Assembly: GCA_016098155.1 (NCBI GenBank)
Contig: JAAAJB010000078.1
Span: 21,308 to 85,307, forward strand
Length of the DNA stretch: 64,000 nucleotides
Source of the DNA: Actinomortierella ambigua
Taxonomy: Eukaryota > Mortierellomycota > Mortierellomycetes > Mortierellales > Mortierellaceae
Direction of reading: 5' to 3'
In this document: positions 61,133-64,000 of the stretch, piece after piece
Numbering within the stretch: the stretch's first letter is position 1
Layout of the letters: each line of letters starts with the position of its first letter
Notes under the pieces: model-generated
The model's database searches: none
Told to the model about the DNA's origin: nothing
The model's input: only the letters and a program-made list of their open reading frames with translations
Translations under genes and position numbers: made by a program

Positions 61133-61166
<34 letters not shown>

Positions 61167-61711
61167 GAACAGACGTGAGAAAAAGAAAGATGGTGAGCAG
61201 ATGTAACCTTATCTTGGTACCTGCATTGTTACAGACACATGCGTCTTCTCCTTACGGTTCGATGAGACAGAAGATCGATGAATGTCAATTCTAAAGTCAA
61301 TTGACGGTCCCTGAGCTGGAATTCGGGGAGGTATTCGCAGACGGGGACGTCCCACTTGGCCATCTTCTTGGCCACCAGCTCTCCGATTGCAGCAGCCGTG
61401 AACCCCTTGGTAATTGAAGCGATACTTGAAAGGGTCTAACCCCAAGACACAAAATAAAATGGCGTGAGTATCAACTGCAAGTGTCAAACATTCATTCTCA
61501 TGAACACAAAGGTTGACGAGATGGGGTTTTAGTCTACCTCTGGAGTAAATGGGTCAGTGTCATTTCGTTTTCCAAAGCCCTGGGCGTAAACAATCTCGCC
61601 CTTGTGAACAACAGCCACACTCATGCCCTGGATACCAAGATCTTTGCGAGCTTCCTCGATCTCCTTCGTCCACTTGTCGAACAGGCACGAGTCTACAGCT
61701 GTGGTTGTCAT
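59765..61711 (-). CDS. class-C beta-lactamase-like serine hydrolase, non-secreted form
   Basis: Minus-strand exons 61711..61538, 61435..61256, 61071..60486, 60369..59765; 514 residues. Exon lengths 180 and 586 are identical to those of the paralogue at 1704-3940, and the last intron splits the same Ser codon. Motifs are S65-I-T-K68 (SxxK), Y156-N-N158 (YxN) and HSG at the exon 3/4 junction. The C-terminal part repeats FPSDDLAIIHLSNNN, YIADDVL and HYHFDSFRLR. It begins MTTTAVDSCLFDKWTKEIEEA, with no signal peptide and no evident upstream exon, so it is probably intracellular, unlike the left-hand copy. The second motif keeps the canonical Asn. Substrate unknown. A decayed copy lies directly upstream on the same strand. 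Confidence 0.92.
61136..61162. repeat. (GA)n microsatellite in hydrolase intron 2
   Basis: About 27 bases of GA on the plus strand, i.e. (TC)n in the sense of the gene, within the 184-nt intron. The left-hand paralogue carries a (TC)n tract in a different intron. Confidence 0.85.
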
Positions 61712-61806
61712 CTCTGGAAAATACTCTTTTGGGGGGTTGGTGAAGCAGGAAGAGAGGGATGCTGAGGAATGTAAGGGTCAGGCGTCAAGTGACTAACAGG
61801 CAGAGC

Positions 61807-61819
61807 TTTTATTATAAAT
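61807..61819 (-). promoter_or_regulatory. TATA-like element of the minus-strand hydrolase
   Basis: On the minus strand this reads ATTTATAATAAAA, about 100 nt before the ATG at 61711. The left-hand paralogue has a TATA-like box at a similar spacing. Confidence 0.4.
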
Positions 61820-61999
61820 CCCAAACAGGCCCGGCGTTTGAGAGCATGGCGTGCGTACAGTACATACCTCGGACATCAAGAAAAAAGTTAAACTTTCCTT
61901 TTCATTGATAGGGTGCATCTTCTCTTTCCTCTGAGGGTGCTCCATCATCTGTAGCGGCAAGAAAGGCTATAGCCTATTGAGACGCAGCTCTCTTTTATT

Positions 62000-62590
62000 T
62001 CACTCTTCCTTTGCGAAGTCGTTCTCTCCTTTTTTTTTCTTATCAAACACAGGAACGGGCTTCTCTTCATCTCCGGCGACACGGCACCTTTCTACCAAAC
62101 CGTTGTCACTGGTGACAAAGGTGACCGAGAAGGCGAACAAAAATGTGTTCTCGTCGACCGCACAAAGACAGGAGTTGAAGTGGAAATGGTCAGATGTCAT
62201 TTGGAGTAAGCGGATATCAAGCACAGGCCATAGGTAGCAATACTAAGCTCTGGTATTGAAGGTGTGCGCACCACGAAGTTATAAGGGGTCCAGAGTTGCC
62301 CATGCTCGCCTTGTTCAACACCTGTATTCTATCGAGTTTGCCATGATGCATTGCGCTCGAATATATCGCTCCTGCAGGCGCGTACGCCTTTTATTGTAAG
62401 TAGCGTCAAAGGCGCTTGCCCCTTTTGCACCCACCTCAAAGTTCTTGCAGGTGTACGGCAGCGCGCGCATGGTCGGGCTTTGTCGCCATTTCTTTTTGTT
62501 CGAGAACCCCGACTCCTTCATTCCCAACGGACGAAGGACTGTTTCCACCACAGGGTCTTCCCATCCAATACACTCGGACCGCCAGTTCCC
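62000..62590 (-). pseudogene. decayed beta-lactamase-like paralogue
   Basis: Minus-strand fragments match the intact copy at 59765-61711 in order. First is VVETVLRPLGMKESGFSNKK and LPYTCKNFE, then a frameshifted stretch like the PAGDMYSNAVELARWAR region. Next comes a remnant like PEFSISAYGLGL (near 62220-62262). A jump follows straight to the C-terminal segment (DHFHFNS ... VTFVTSDNGLVERC). The exons with SxxK and YxN are missing, the frame is broken more than once, and the piece holding HSG and YIADDVL is deleted. No catalytic protein can be made. It probably arose by tandem duplication next to the intact gene and then decayed. Confidence 0.85.
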
Positions 62591-62817
62591 TGTGTGTGAC
62601 CTTTGGACACTGCTCCCTCCAGCGATTTTAAGTATTGCATGTTTACAGGCAGCAACCAGTCTGACAAAGAAAAGCAAAGGCCCCACCTACTCCGAACGCC
62701 TTTTCCCCCTGCTACTCCCATTAGTCAAGAACCAGACGCTAACGTCGCCATTACCACCTGCCGCGAGTGAGATCGCCTCCACGTCATCCTCTCATCCTAT
62801 CTGTACCTCTTGCCAGC

Positions 62818-63765
62818 ATGCGTGTCAAAAACTCGACTGTGTCGTCGGCGATCGAAGCGAGCCCTACCCATACTTCACCACCCAGCCAGCCATCTGCCTT
62901 GACCATTTCGGCACGTGGTCACACGTCCTCAGTCACTCCCGTGGTTATCATCGAAGCTGCTCCTGCGACTCGTAGAACCACCCAGCCTCCCCCTGATTCT
63001 TCTGGAAGCAAGCGCACAAAACGCCACCACGGCAGCAATGGAAGCGGTGATAGTGGCAAGTCCACGACTGCCATGCGTAAAGCATCTTCGTCTGCTGGCG
63101 GTGCTCGTGGTGGCAGTGGCAAAGGCGGTGGTTCTGGTATTGACGACAACTGTGACAGCGGCAACATTGGTCGGAGTGGGCCCCTTGAAGCATGTCGCTC
63201 GAGCCTCCAGGGCAGCAAAGAAAACGGTTTCACGAGACAACCTTTTTGGATGTCATCGTTGTATGGTCGCCCCCCTTTCCCTTTTTGCCTCTTTGTTTCT
63301 CATTTGCTACTGAAGAAGATAATTGTGTGCTAAACTGATTCACCATTCTCTCGCTCTCCTCGCCGTACCGCCCTGTTTAATAGAGTGCCATCAAAGAAAC
63401 TCAACGATACCTCAGGATCGACCCGCCACAGCATCATGGAGTACATCCTTGCCAACTACGATACGCGCCACCCCAACTATACTATTTACTTTGCTAGAAC
63501 CGTGCGCGACGCCGTCAGTGCCAAGAAACCTCGTACCGCCTACACGAACAAGAACGGCTCATGGATTGCTTTGGCTCGCTCCAGAGCTGCCATAGCCTAC
63601 AAAGTCGCGCAGGCCTTGGAAAAAATTGACAATCAGGCCGTCGCCATGATGACGAGGGCAGAGGCAAAGACAAAGGCAAGGGCAAGGACAAGGACAAGGG
63701 CTCCAGCTAAGTTCCTGGCAGTGAGAGTCACTCGGAACCGTGGACACAGCCGTGAGAAGAAGTAG
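62818..63765 (+). CDS. small basic protein with a linker-histone-like domain
   Basis: Exons 62818..63260 and 63384..63765; 274 residues. Splicing joins ...SS(TT|A) with phase agreement. The first ~130 residues are Ser/Thr/Gly/Pro-rich and disordered. The spliced sequence around the junction and exon 2 resembles an H1/H15 winged helix. KKLNDTSGSTRHSIMEYILA matches the GSSRQAIKKYI helix pattern, and a third helix (YFARTVRDAVSAK) and a wing-like TNKNGSWIALAR follow. The tail is strongly Lys/Arg/Ala-rich (EAKTKARARTRTRAPAKF), as in linker histones. If so, it binds linker DNA and compacts chromatin. The first helix is only weakly recognisable and the protein is longer at the N-terminus than most H1s, so the assignment is tentative. 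An AATAAA lies 128 nt after the stop. Confidence 0.6.
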
Positions 63766-63892
63766 CCAACTCTATCCCTCCTCCCTCTTATGTTGTCATT
63801 CAAGGACCCCCCCCCCCCACCCTTCACATACACACACTAACGAGAGAAGAAAAAAAATTAAACTTTCTTGTACGTACTTCACACACTCGCTC

Positions 63893-63898
63893 AATAAA
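63893..63898 (+). terminator. polyadenylation signal AATAAA after the histone-like gene
   Basis: AATAAA (in CTCAATAAACGG) 128 nt after the stop codon, preceded by a pyrimidine-rich stretch. Confidence 0.4.
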
Positions 63899-64000
63899 CG
63901 GCAGGCCTTCGTCAATAGCGGTTGTTTTACATGAGCTCAGCTAAGAGGTCGCCGCACTCCCCTCTAATGCATTGCACTCCAATGATCCTCTAGTACTATG

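Noticed and set aside
1..64000. Biosynthetic cluster, CRISPR, phage or transposase genes
   Set aside because: No such signatures seen; the genes are conserved eukaryotic housekeeping and regulatory genes in mixed orientation.

Overview
The window is nuclear DNA from a fungus. Protein-coding genes carry short spliceosomal introns (mostly 100-190 nt, GT-AG), they lie on both strands without operons, and the products are eukaryotic: a nucleoporin, a tail-anchored VAP protein, WASP, SREBP, mitochondrial GatC, alternative oxidase, chitin deacetylase and peptide N-glycanase. Chitin deacetylase, AOX, an Sre1-type SREBP and a TCP11/Sok1 protein point to a filamentous fungus. A CRIB domain retained in WASP, together with abundant Gln/Ser/His/Gly homopolymers and (GA/CT)n tracts, suggests an early-diverging lineage, probably Mortierellomycotina. 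The lineage is an inference; no marker gene was compared.

Layout. 1-3.9 kb: two tandem class-C beta-lactamase-like serine hydrolases on the plus strand, the first cut by the window edge. 4.3-6.2 kb: an FG nucleoporin of the Nup42 type (+). 6.6-10.1 kb: mitochondrial GatC and VAP/Scs2, tandem on the minus strand. VAP diverges from WASP/Las17 (+, 10.8-13.6 kb). Alternative oxidase (+, 14.5-15.7 kb) converges with a GPI-anchored chitin deacetylase (-, 15.9-17.6 kb). SREBP (+, 19.5-24.0 kb) converges with a giant low-complexity TCP11/Sok1 protein (-, 24.3-31.7 kb). The latter has an unresolved 5' end, possibly reaching an isolated coding exon at 35.3-36.0 kb. 37.1-39.4 kb holds an uncharacterised protein with two acidic DYWGQYGD repeats (+). 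An alpha/beta-hydrolase lipase (-, 39.8-41.9 kb) and an Msn2/4-like zinc-finger factor (-, 42.8-44.3 kb) follow. Two stretches of about 6.5 kb with no recognisable gene flank peptide N-glycanase (+, 50.8-53.2 kb). The right end has a third beta-lactamase-like paralogue (-, 59.8-61.7 kb), a decayed fourth copy (-, about 62.0-62.6 kb) and a small linker-histone-like gene (+, 62.8-63.8 kb).

The genes form no single pathway; this is ordinary chromosomal gene order. Loose themes are membrane and lipid biology (VAP, SREBP, lipase), mitochondria (GatC, AOX), stress or signalling (TCP11/Sok1, zinc-finger factor) and cell wall or secretion (chitin deacetylase, a secreted beta-lactamase-like protein). 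I saw no convincing new multi-gene system. The most interesting points are the divergence within the beta-lactamase-like family, the uncertain TCP11 5' end with a possible 3.6-kb intron, the long loop inside the SREBP HLH, the GC-AG intron, the CRIB-bearing WASP, and the acidic DYWGQYGD protein.
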